A program made the translations under genes and the position numbers. Source: Megamerina dolium (taxonomy: Eukaryota > Arthropoda > Insecta > Diptera > Megamerinidae). Taken from it: a stretch of 64,000 bases of DNA. The notes below the pieces were generated by a model that searched no databases, was not told the origin of the DNA, and saw nothing but the letters and a program-made list of their open reading frames with translations. The first letter of the stretch is position 1, and every line of letters begins with the position of its first letter. This document shows positions 14,046 through 24,604 of this stretch, piece after piece. The DNA is taken from positions 94,268,136 through 94,332,135 of the forward strand of contig OY978525.1 in assembly GCA_963854835.1 (NCBI GenBank). The letters run 5' to 3'.

Positions 14046-16446
14046 TCATTGTTTTTTTTTATATGCAATACTACTTATAGTTGGTCATCTGTGCAGAAGC
14101 AACCCAAGTTAAGCACAAATTCAACCCAGATCAAGTCATCAAAATTGCTCCAAAAGGTCTAAATTTTGGTTTTTTCTATAGTTTTTTTTTTTTTTTTAAA
14201 TTCTATGTGTTCCTGTTCAAATTAAATATGAGCAACAAGAGCTGTTACCTAATCGCAAATCTCTATGTATATGAATGTGAATTTATATAAGTGAATTGGT
14301 TTTTAAACATATATTTGACCATATATATGCTCGTAGATTATGACTGCATTAATAATACGTCATGTTGTTTTTTCATTTTCTTTTGATGCTATGACCAGTA
14401 CACAGCATATACGTATGTATTTGTAGAATGTAACATTTCACAAAAATGTCCATATGCGTTTTTCATTGCGCATTGCAACATTTTTTTGTGTACAAATGTG
14501 TGCAAAATGCTGTGAATTTCAATTTAACACATTGGATGGGAATATGGTGCATATATGAATTCCAAAAATGCTATATTTTCTTTATGAATGTTTGTGTGCC
14601 AGATTATATGCTTGTATGCTTGTTAGATTATTCAGAATGGTGTATATTATTACATATGAGTTTGTCAGTACTAACATATAATAAGTTTGTAAGTATGACG
14701 CTTATGACAAGTATGCTCCTGTGAGTTCGTATTAAAGTGAATACATACATATGTTCATACTTTCATTTTTGTTTGCTGCTCTAATATCATCTTGTCCATC
14801 TATGATATCATATCAGCTTTATTTAGATATAGATATATACCTTTTAAAGATATATTTTTTCTTTTTCCACAAAAAAAATTTTAAATTATTTTTTGTAAAA
14901 TCTTACAAATGACCCAAAAATGGGGTTTGATTATAAATCGATAATAAGAGTGTGTGTTGAAACGTTTAAGACAGTTTCTCGACCCTATGCAAAATTTGTT
15001 GCAAGGCAACTGTTTAAAATCAGATTTCATTATTCATTAAAATACAAGGAAATTTTGTTAAATAATTTTGATTGTATAATGATTTTTTTTTTGCATGGCC
15101 TTGCCAAGTTTTTTATGTCTTTGATTGATGGTTGTGTGTAAGTATTTTTTATACATAATGTTTTATTTTTTAGTCTGCTCAGTTTATATTAATATAAGAA
15201 ATCATGTCGAGAAAATAAAAATTTTGAACAAAAATATTCATATTTCCAAAGCTGAGATACCCAACAAGGCAATACAGACACATATCTAAGCAAGAAATAT
15301 ATAATATTTTTGTACGGGAGGTAGGTCTAGTTTACCTTCGATTTTAATTTTTCTGAAGGTCATCTCATTAGTACTAAATATAATCGTATAAACTGAGCTG
15401 TATTTTTGTTAAAAAAAAATGAAGAAATTTTTCTGTTTGGTAATTAGTTTTAATTTACTAAACTTTTAAATGCCCGCCTGTACCTATAAATATATATAAA
15501 TAACATATATATTATATGAAGGAAAATATCCTTTTCATGTCGTGCTTGTCACTTGTCGTAATATTATATACATTTATGTGGTGTATTTCGAGAGTGCTTA
15601 GCAAATATACTCTACAATTATACGTACTCGTATGTGCACAAATGTAGTCAATGTGTTGTTTGTTGATTAAACAAATGTCTGTTATTACTATACATTTGTA
15701 CATTTACTACGCTTAAAATTATCATTATGCGCAATTTGTTTGCGTCTATTTGCCTTTGACATGCATGCATGCATGCGAGTTTGTAAATAAAATATATATT
15801 CCTACTTATACTCATACATATAGATGCACATACATACACATACCTACTTATATGAATAGTATGAATTTACTCAATTATAATAGCAGGTGGTTTGGTATAG
15901 TAGGTGTATATATATACACTATGTAGTATAATGTTATGTTATGATTAAATTATGTTGATAATCAACATAAGTTGTTCGCATAAATGCTTATTATCATACT
16001 CCGTTTATATTTGTATTTATAGACAGTTTTAATTTATATAATATCTTATATGGAGTTTTTTTTTTTGTTTAGCGAAATTATAGGAAATAATTGATAAATT
16101 CACTTGAGATTGAGTAAATAGTATAATATTTATAATTTGGAGCAGTTTTATTCAAATGTACACCATACCAATACCATAAAGCCATTAATTATGACTTTAA
16201 TATTTTGTAGTGATAGTCCTGTTGATATGTACATGGTCACGAATTATGTCAACATTATGAATATAAAGTTGAGTTTTACACAATTTAGTACTATGTATAA
16301 TCAGGTTTTTGTTTTTATTTACTCTGTTTTTTTTTTTTTTGGTTACTTCCTCAAAGCTCATGTAAAAGTTATTGCGCCATCATGTTAATGTTAATGTAAA
16401 AGTTTTCCATTATTGTTGATGGTCGGTTGTGATGTTTACGATGATG

Positions 16447-16477
<31 letters not shown>

Positions 16478-18110
16478 TGATAATCAGATTGCCTATTGAG
16501 CATACACAATATAAAAAGTTGGAAAAACAAAGTTTACGTCAGTGATTCCAACACCTTAATAGAAATATTGTACATATACATACCTCAGAAATATTGTACA
16601 TATACATATACATTTAAGGCTTGTCCACAGACCAATATGTATGTATTTTTTCGTTGTTGTTTTTTTCTGTCGACACTTGTCAAATAAAGAATTTAAACAT
16701 TTTCAATCAAAACAAAGTTACAATATATGTATTATTGGGCTTATTAAATGTTATGAGAAAAACTTCTGAATACCACTTACCTAAATTTGTATTTATTTAA
16801 GACAATTTTTGATCAACTTGCTTTTTCTTCCAACATATACATATGTATGAGATAAATGCATTTATATCGTCATGAAAAATTGGCTATAATAATTTATTGC
16901 TTTGTGGAGCTTGAGCTGATGGAAGCGTATATTTGATTTTCTCGGGGCGTATGAGTGATTTGTTATGCTTATTAGATATTATTTTATATTTTAGATATAT
17001 GTTTTTTTGTGTTTTTATTATTGAAAATTGGAGATAATCAATCTTCATTAAACGAGTTGACCTTACAGCGGTATTGTAATATTTTTTGTGACATATGAAT
17101 TACTTTTTAAGCTCATAATAATTGTAGATTCTATGATATAAATGACTTAAATTTTAAATTTATAAAAATTATCTTTATCTTTTCTTTTTAGATATATAAT
17201 TAATAGCATCGAGTGTGACTTTTATTACTGGTAAGTATATGTACATACACACTTGTCATATAAGTTAATTTAAAAAAAATAAAAAATATCATTTATAAAC
17301 GTAATAATAGAAATTACTCAACCACAAGTCATTCGCCAAAATTGTAAGTAAATAATACTATATACAAAGAAAATGAAAAAGTAAATAAGTAAAATGAAAT
17401 GTTTCACACTTGGTTGAAGCAAAAAATCGCACAGATGACAACAGAAATGTCAGTAAATATCTCATTGGTTGTTCTACCATCTTTTTGTTCAATTTTCGTT
17501 TTTTTCAACTCTACTTGATGCTGTGCATAAAGAAAAATGCAAGTAATGGCACCAATGTTGCACCATTTCTAAATGGCACAATTTCACAGTATCAATACAC
17601 TTCAATGAACATTGTCCACAAGTTGTAAAGAAACAAAATGAAAAACTATGCTAGAAAAAGTGAGCTCAAAATAACTTCTTTTGAGGCAAAAAAAAAAAAA
17701 AAAAAAAACAGAGAAAAAATGTGCATCTATATTTTGCATTTCTACAATTTCTATATATTTCACAAGAGTAACCCTCTAACAAATACTAAAATGAATTTTT
17801 TATATTATTGAATACAGAATTATTTATGCAACAAACTTTTATACAAACTTTATTGAATGAATTCAAAACTCAATGGAATCAGACGGATACCTACTGATAA
17901 TCAAATAGATCCATCAATATATTCTAGAATAGTTTAGCTTGTATATCAGATACATACCTAGAGCTGAATGCAGAAAGTCTAAAAATTCTCAATGGTTATG
18001 TATGAGATATGGCTATTGACTGCAGGTGCTCTGGAACTATTTCACTTGTTTCCACGGAGCATAAGTTCACGTGAGTGAGCGTCATGTAACTCCTTCCATT
18101 ATATGAAACA
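14046..18110. other. AT-rich non-coding DNA
   Basis: No credible gene. An ATG-initiated 73-codon frame at 14920-15141 reads as ordinary protein for part of its length but matches no family I know. The segment also holds an ATA/ATG repeat tract near 16441-16482, a (CATG)n run near 15761-15776, a short perfect hairpin near 15950-15970 and a poly-A tract near 17688-17708. Confidence 0.6.
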
Positions 18111-18115
18111 TGCAA

Positions 18116-18304
18116 TCAAAAATAGATCTGCAGTTCCTTAGAAGCTAATATTTTGTTCAAAAAATCTAAAACGTATTTTCTACTTTTTTCTTGAGGATCA
18201 ACCTTACATTTGATTCCTTTGGAAACCAATTGCCGATTTTCCGTGAATTTCCTTTCATTTTGTATAGCAGCTATGAGGTTATCTGCCAGGTTTTTTACGT
18301 TCAT
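18116..18304 (-). CDS. Unassigned 62-codon open frame, possible transposon or exon remnant
   Basis: On the minus strand an ATG at 18304 opens a 62-codon frame. It has a mixed, charged composition (MNVKNLADNLIAAIQNER..., KVDPQEKSRKYVLDFLNKIL...) unlike the low-complexity frames around it. It could form helices, and I see no signal peptide or metal-binding pattern. The frame stays open upstream but without another ATG. Sequences resembling the 18270-18320 segment recur in degraded form near 18420-18480, which suggests an interspersed repeat rather than a single-copy gene. Function unknown. It may be a transposon relic, a host exon or chance. Confidence 0.25.
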   Translation of the reverse strand: MNVKNLADNLIAAIQNERKFTENRQLVSKGIKCKVDPQEKSRKYVLDFLNKILASKELQIYF

Positions 18305-18419
18305 TTTGTATGGCAACCGACTTAAGTGGTGGAGATAGAGAGTAAGTAAGTTTGAGAAAAATATTGGAAGGACAAAATTAATGGAGATCAAAGTGACAGT
18401 TCACCACCCACAATTTATA

Positions 18420-21400
18420 GGCAGCTATGGAGTAATTGATCGATTTTTAGGTTTTAGGTGTTCATTTTATATCGCCGCACCAGGTTGTTTTGAGAAAATA
18501 ATACGATTTGATTCAAGTGTAATATTTCTAGCCTATAAGAAGTAAATTTCGCTTTCAAGATTATTCACCGACATATGTGCCGGCCACCTTAACTCTAGAA
18601 AATACTCTCTACTATAGAGTTCTTCTCAAAATCAAAATCATTACTTACTGACTTTCTTTGAACTTTATAACTTTTTTTAGATTGGTATCAGTATTCTGAT
18701 AATTTTTATAAAAATTTTCATTCTTTGCAAAAAGTCATAATTCTCATATAGTTTATATATAAATTGTGAGATAAAATGTATTAAGATTATAGCTTTTTCG
18801 CTAAATGTAGACTTTATAAATAGTGAAATTGATATTGTCTGATGTGATTTATTTATGATTTGTATAATTCTCGAGAATATGATATAATTCTATGCGATAT
18901 TTTCTTGCATCAGTACATTTGAGACACTTTGTGTTATCGTTGAGGACCAGTAATAATACCAAGAATCAGCAATGCTGAGGTTATATTTTGGACAATACAC
19001 TACTACTATACTACTTTTGGATTAGTACGAAGTACGGATTACAGATTAATGGTAGGCTTCATATACAATTCAACATAAATAATCAATTTTAAACATTTTT
19101 GTTTACACTTGGATTACGTTTATTACACACAAAGAATTTAGATTAAATAGCGTTCAAATATGATCGATCAAAAGATATTGGAAATGAGAAACATTGTAGT
19201 ATTCTTCAGTTTGTAAGTTAAAGATTTTATAAAGGAAACATGATATTGTATATGTTGGGGCCTTAACGAGACTTTTCTCATATGAAAGTCGTGTTGACAT
19301 AGATTAAAGCACAATATTTTCATATCTTTAGTTTGTGAGAGTAATGTGGCGACTTGGATTACCGATATGGCTAATTCAGTAACATTTTTGAAGTTTATTT
19401 TTCTAAAAGCAGAAAATGTCAAATGCACAAGAAATGCACAAGATGTTTGGAATCCTCATATATAAGCACTTGTCTTCTGTATTGTTAAAATTAACCCCAG
19501 TAAAATTAAAGAAGAAGCTCAGATTAGATTCCTCTGCGCCTATAGTGCTATTTGTATTTATTTCTATTATGTCTTTAACATAAAAAGTGTCGCAAAATTT
19601 GCTTTACTCTTTACTGACTGACTGCGAAAATCACTACTGCATATGATTTAAAGACTGAGAATTCGAAGGTATACAATATTTCACGTAATACAAATAAAAT
19701 ATTGATGCTGTAGAAGAAAACTAAGCTCATATAATAAATAAATTTAATATTTTTACATTTTACAAATTTCTGTATTGATGAAATTGCAAAAATATAAATA
19801 GCATAATATAATTTGAAAAAAGAAGCCAATAAGAAAATATTGAAATCATATATGAAAAGTTATTTGGAAAAAGGAAGAACACAAAAATTTGCGATTTTGA
19901 TGAGAAACGTGTATAGAATATTTTTTTTTTTTCAAAATAAAAAAAAATAATAAATAATATTATTTTCATAACATGCTAAGCAATACACCAATATGGTATA
20001 TGCCAATATGAATACGGCGATACATAGTGTGTACAATAGGTACAATAGAAATAAGCAATATTATGAGAGTATGTCTTTCATCATACTGTGCGAATTGAAT
20101 CAACAAGAGCAATCAGAAGCAACCAGCAGCAGCCAGCCAGCATGACTGCAAAAATAGTACCCATTGTCAATGGAGTATTATATCGTTGATGTTAGTGATA
20201 TTGTTGTTGTTGTTGTCATTATTATTAATAGTTTGGGTGAAGCAACAAGATGATGATGTTTATTTAAATTGCACACAATATGGCTATAGTTATATTAGAG
20301 TGGGTAGAACTTTTTTCTTAAATCATAGATGCGCCTGCAATATATAATAATAATAATATTATGCATATATGTATAAGCGCTAAGACTGGTTGCAATGATA
20401 TCTAAGAAATGAGTAAAGTATGTGTGCGAGTGTGTATCTGTTTTGAGCGAATGTACACATCACTCTTTCTTTCTGTCTATCATCCTATATATTATACATG
20501 TATATATTTCTCTCATCATTGCTTATGGAAGAAACACTCAAATCGTGTGGCAAATAAATTTGTCAAGCTTCCTGCTATTCTTATTTCTCTGTGCATTTGC
20601 ATGGATGCTTGTGTATTTGTCATTTTAATAGAAAAGTTGCATATGCCACAGTCGTAGCCACAGCCAAGCAAACTTAACTAAACTCTAGTAAACGCAACCA
20701 AGCCGTAGACGGCCCACATCCTGTTTTCCTGTTCGTTTGGTGCATTATCATATACATAGTACAGCTGCATAACGTTCTAATATTATTTCTTATTGTTATT
20801 GCTGTCAACGTTAGGGACGGTAGTATTGTTCCTTCCTTATTGTTGCAGTTGTTGTCATGTCGTTCACACAGTTTGTCACGTTTGCCTTTGGTTTGTTTCA
20901 CTTTATTTATTTTCATCTGTTTTTTTCTTCTTCTTCTATTGCTTCTTCAAAATATTGTTATTGCTGTGGTATTGCCTCATCTCGTTGCCGGCAAAATGGC
21001 AAAGTAGTTCTGATGCTTTTGATATTCATTTGTCGTTCGAGTGTCGTTTTTTAATTTGCTGATATATTTGCATCTTACCAAAATAATTTTCACTCTAGCT
21101 TCAATCCTCTACAAATGTTATTCATTCAATTTGATTTACATACATTATTTGTGGTCTTAGCGTTGTCTTGTCTATGTACTCGTATCTTCCAAGTCACGCA
21201 ATCTAGAATGCAATGCTATTACCCATACAATTTGCTGTTAATATTCCATTGGTGGTGTACTTGTATCCCTGTAAATTATGGTTGGCTTAGTTGAAATTTT
21301 ATTTATTTATTTATATATTGTACATTTTTTATTTGCTTTTGCTGTAACAGTGAGTTTATTTGTTGCCATTAGTAATATATTTTATTAAGCGTATTATTGC

Positions 21401-22076
21401 AGGGGCGTTCTACTGCGAGTGATGTTTAAATGACGTTTAAATTCTGTAATTTTTTTAATCTGTAACCTAATTTTGAACGAAGATAATGAAATTAATCAAA
21501 GACATAGATGAAGAGGGGCCTTCAATAGACCTTAATATCGTGGATATTCTTTTGCTCTTTACCTCTTTGAACGGAAACATTGGTCATAAATGTAGTTTAT
21601 CACCTACATTTTTCTAAAATATTTTCAAAAAGATTTAAAGTTTTAAGATCTCATAAATTTGTGTGAAATTGAACATTCTTTAAAATAGGATCAGTAGAAA
21701 AATATTAATGCTATACCATCTGAATCTGCGGCATTGTCATAACCGAATTTGCAGTTTCTCTTGTAAACTTGACGTAATTTTTAATTCGCTTTAAAACTAA
21801 ATGAAGTAAAATTATTGAAGAATAAATATATATTTTTAATATTCAGTTATTCTAAAATGTTTGTCAAAAAAAAAAATTCAACATCCTATCGTAATTTAAA
21901 GAATATTATAGATTTCTAGGTTTTTTAAAATTTTAATCAGAATACTTGCTTATTTTATTGTAAGTGTAACCTTTGTAAACTTTTTAACAGTATTTACAAT
22001 ATATTTAATATATCTAAATATTTTTGTTGCAAAATTCCATAAAACATTTTTCATTAGTTTTAAATCATAACACAAA
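18420..22076. other. AT-rich non-coding DNA
   Basis: No gene recognised. The segment contains an AGCAGC/CAGCCAGC-rich patch near 20115-20145 and TTG/ATT repeats near 20195-20230. The hydrophobic frames near 20400-21060 come from T-rich DNA, and those on both strands overlap one another, so none is convincing. Confidence 0.6.
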
Positions 22077-22079
22077 TAA

Positions 22080-22629
22080 CACTACTCGACAATTTTTTTC
22101 TCTTGTGCGAGTACCTTAAAAAAATTAAGTTTTCTAGATTAACCATGAGTTGCGGAAAAGGAAACTTGTCTTTATTCATTTCTCCAAAGAAGCGTTTTCG
22201 AGATATTCGCGAAAAAGTGATTTTTTTGCACTTTTTTTACTTCATGGAAAAAATTTCGAAAACGATTTAACCATATAATATGACTTGCACACTATTTGAA
22301 AGCCGCGGTCTTCTTCGTTCTGACAATGTGCCGATTGTGTGCCGATTGAGTTAAAATTGACTGAGTTATAGGCGATGAAATTCGAAAAAAAGAGACATTT
22401 TTCACCTTCTTTAAAAATTACTCGATTTCAGTCATTCCATTGACATTATATGGATAAATCGTTTTCGATATTTTTGCCATTAACTAAAAAAGGTGCAAAA
22501 AATCACATTTTTGTGAATATCTCGGAAACGCTTCTTTGGAAAAATAAATGAGTACCATTTTCTTGTTCAGCGGACCAAGCTTATGCTAGAAAACATACTT
22601 TTTTAAGGTATTTTGTCTGTCGAGTAGTG
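22080..22629. mobile_element. Second palindromic CACTACT-ended element, non-autonomous
   Basis: It starts CACTACTCGACA at 22080 and ends with the inverted copy TGTCGAGTAGTG at 22629. Inverted arms of about 190-200 bp can be followed inward. Examples are CAAAGAAGCGTTTTCGAGAT near 22185 against its inverted copy near 22515-22535, and AAAACGATTTA near 22259 against its inverted copy near 22457. The flanks are TAA on both sides (22077-22079 and 22630-22632). It has the same architecture, initial CACTACT and 3-bp TAA duplication as the element at 13274, but the arm sequences differ, so these are two families or subfamilies. It has no coding capacity. The CACTA/Mirage/Chapaev-like class is inferred from the ends. 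Confidence 0.8.
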
Positions 22630-22632
22630 TAA

Positions 22633-23275
22633 AAAAAAGAACACTGTATTTTTCAACGATTGATGATTCTATAAATTAATTTATATAACCCTCTTACTCA
22701 AAATTGTGTAACCTTCTTTGGTATGCTACACTGCGCACTAAACCGCGCAAAAAACTCATACATGTACACACACACATATAACTGACTACATACATATGTG
22801 TTAATGTATACATAGGTAGTAAGTTAATATAATGCACAATATGAGTGATTTACTCTATGGAGATAGAAGTATTATATAGTATTTTATTTTCATTTAATTT
22901 CCATTCATTCTTTTATTCTCAATGCAAATTTTTTTATCACTTTTTTTAGGATACATTTGCATATGTGGTTCGTGTTCCCATTGAATTATTGCAAATTATC
23001 ATGGAACAATATATTTTTGCATTAAAGTACATCTATTTTTTATACGTAGCTCTATTAAAACTGATGCAAAAAAAATTCATTGATAGTTTTTACGGTAGCT
23101 TTTGGAAAGCAATCCTATTAGCTGTTGAATGTCATAATAAATTTAAATTCAGAATATTCAGTATTCCAAAGTCATTGTATATCAAAAACTGAACTTAGAT
23201 TTGTCCAAAAAAAAATCCGTTGAATAATTGGTTGAATAAAAAACAGAAATAATTAATTAATTTTAATAAAAGTAA
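22633..23275. other. AT-rich non-coding DNA
   Basis: No gene or element recognised between the palindromic element and the mariner remnant. A short ACAC tract lies near 22766. Confidence 0.55.
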
Positions 23276-23642
23276 TTCTAATTATTCGAAATAGTCTCCA
23301 CGACCAACAAGTGCATCAAATGAGTGTTTATAGCCACTGGGGGCCAAACTAGATGAATACATTGAATGTTCAGCAAAAAAATCTGAGTTTGAGTCAAGAA
23401 GAATACGACTTAGTAAACTCTTCATAACACCCAGGTAATAGTCAGCATGGAAAGAAATGAAATGAAAATTAAACCATAATTTTTTTTTTTTAAATTTCCT
23501 TCATCTGATGACCGCCATTCAGCACTTCAATGCTTGGTTTCTGGTTCATATTGGAAACATCATGTTTTACAATCAGTCACAATAGATTTAACGAAATTTT
23601 CATCACGTTGAGCGATTTTAATGATGTCTTTGCAGTGCTCGA

Positions 23643-24175
23643 CCGTGGGTGCCGTGGCTCAGTGGTTAGTGTGTTGGCCTTCTCATCTGACAAATTTCAT
23701 ATCGAAAAGATGTTTATTTCGAATGGTACCCACCTGTCGGCAAGTAATTGGAAATTCTTTTGGCAGTAACAATTTGCCATGGAAAAGCTTCTAAAAGAAT
23801 TCTGCGACAAAGCTCAGAAAAAGTGATGTCGCAAGAATTCTGCACTTCGGAACCGGCTAAAATAAGTAGGTCCCTTCTAATTACTTACTTATGTGGCCAT
23901 AACAACCGAATATCGATTTAGGCCGAATATAACATGCTTCGCCAGCGTCAGTTAGAAATTCCAAGCGCCGTCAGGGTCTCCAGTACTTGGTCTTTCCACC
24001 GGAGGTTAGGTCTTCCTCTTCTGCGTCGTCCTCCAGTGGGTTCCGAATATAACACCTTCTTAGCTGGAGGTCCCTTCTAATACTGTCCAATATTTAACAC
24101 ACACACAACAGTAATGGAAGAGAAGCTTGGCCAATGAGACCTTCGGGGCTTTAAGTGCCACATATTTTTTTTTTG
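23643..24175 (+). mobile_element. tRNA-derived SINE, copy A, itself interrupted
   Basis: Both edges are fixed by a 14-bp direct repeat TTTGCAGTGCTCGA (23629-23642 and 24176-24189). The element begins CCGTGGGTGCCGTGGCTCAG. The A-box-like TGGCTCAGTGG is at 23655-23665, but the B box seen in copy B is missing through a deletion of about 30 bp. Shared body blocks include GGTACCCACCTGTC, GGCAGTAACAATTTGCCATG, AAGCTCAGAAAAAGTGATG, GGAACCGGCTAAAATAAG and GGCTTTAAGTGCCACATA, followed by a T-rich tail. It is interrupted by a retrotransposon fragment at 23881-24068. Without that and its duplicated target it is about 333 bp long. No protein is encoded. Mobilisation would need a partner LINE. Confidence 0.85.
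23881..24068 (-). mobile_element. 3' end of a non-LTR retrotransposon inserted in the SINE
   Basis: It is bounded by a 12-bp duplication GGTCCCTTCTAA (23869-23880 and 24069-24080). On the minus strand it encodes the typical C-terminal tail of a non-LTR ORF: KKVLYSEPTGG, then RGRPNLRWKDQVLETLTAL, then GISN, a stop and RWRSMLYSA. A short 3' UTR follows and ends GGCCACATAAGTAAGTAA, a short TAAG-type tandem tail. Only about 188 bp are present, so it is a severely 5'-truncated insertion. The clean duplication and readable tail suggest it is younger than the SINE. It may belong to the same family as the fragment at 1-537, but the two cover different protein regions, so that cannot be tested here. 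Confidence 0.85.
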
Positions 24176-24604
24176 TTTGCAGTGCTCGATTCAGTATAAT
24201 TTTTGATCATCTGTTAATGTGATGTGGCATGAACTTCAAATTTAGCTAAAGTTTTCAGTTAAAATTCGATGAAATGTTGTGTTGGCTATTTTTACGTTTG
24301 TTTCTAAATCTCATCCAAGTGGTGTAATCAGATTCTTGTTAGATCCTTTATACATATTACTTACCCCAGGGTCACTTTCGTGATATCTGAGCCATTTATT
24401 CACTGATTCTCAATTTCTGAAAGAATAAATTAATACATTTTGAGTTTATGACACGATTTTCCACCTCTTTCTTCTTTTTTCCATTTTAGTATTTATGTAC
24501 TAATAAAACTATCGTTTGCCTGCACATCAATTGCAAATCTTCGGAGTTCTTTTCATGAAAAAGTATCATAACTCCTAATATTTGTATATACAGATCGGCA
24601 ATTA

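Larger units (their letters stand above)
23280..24600 (-). pseudogene. mariner transposase remnant hosting a nested SINE
   Basis: Minus-strand fragments follow the order of a mariner transposase. Near 24250-24290 is an IANTTFHRILTEN-like helix-turn-helix segment. LTDDQKLY then IEHCKDIIKI lies across the SINE insertion point (about 24215-24190, continuing at 23642). DENFVKSIVTD and CFQYEPETKH followed by AEWRSSDEG lie near 23600-23510. A C-terminal piece ending GRGDYFE lies near 23290. The catalytic core between AEWRSS and the C-terminus is largely missing and there are several stops and frameshifts. IEHCKDIIKI follows on directly once the SINE is taken out, so the SINE entered an existing mariner copy. 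The outer ends are approximate because I could not fix the TIRs. Confidence 0.75.

Noticed and set aside
23648..23720. Possible functional tRNA gene
   Set aside because: The head lacks the T-arm/B box in this copy and no full cloverleaf can be formed; it is the start of a SINE.
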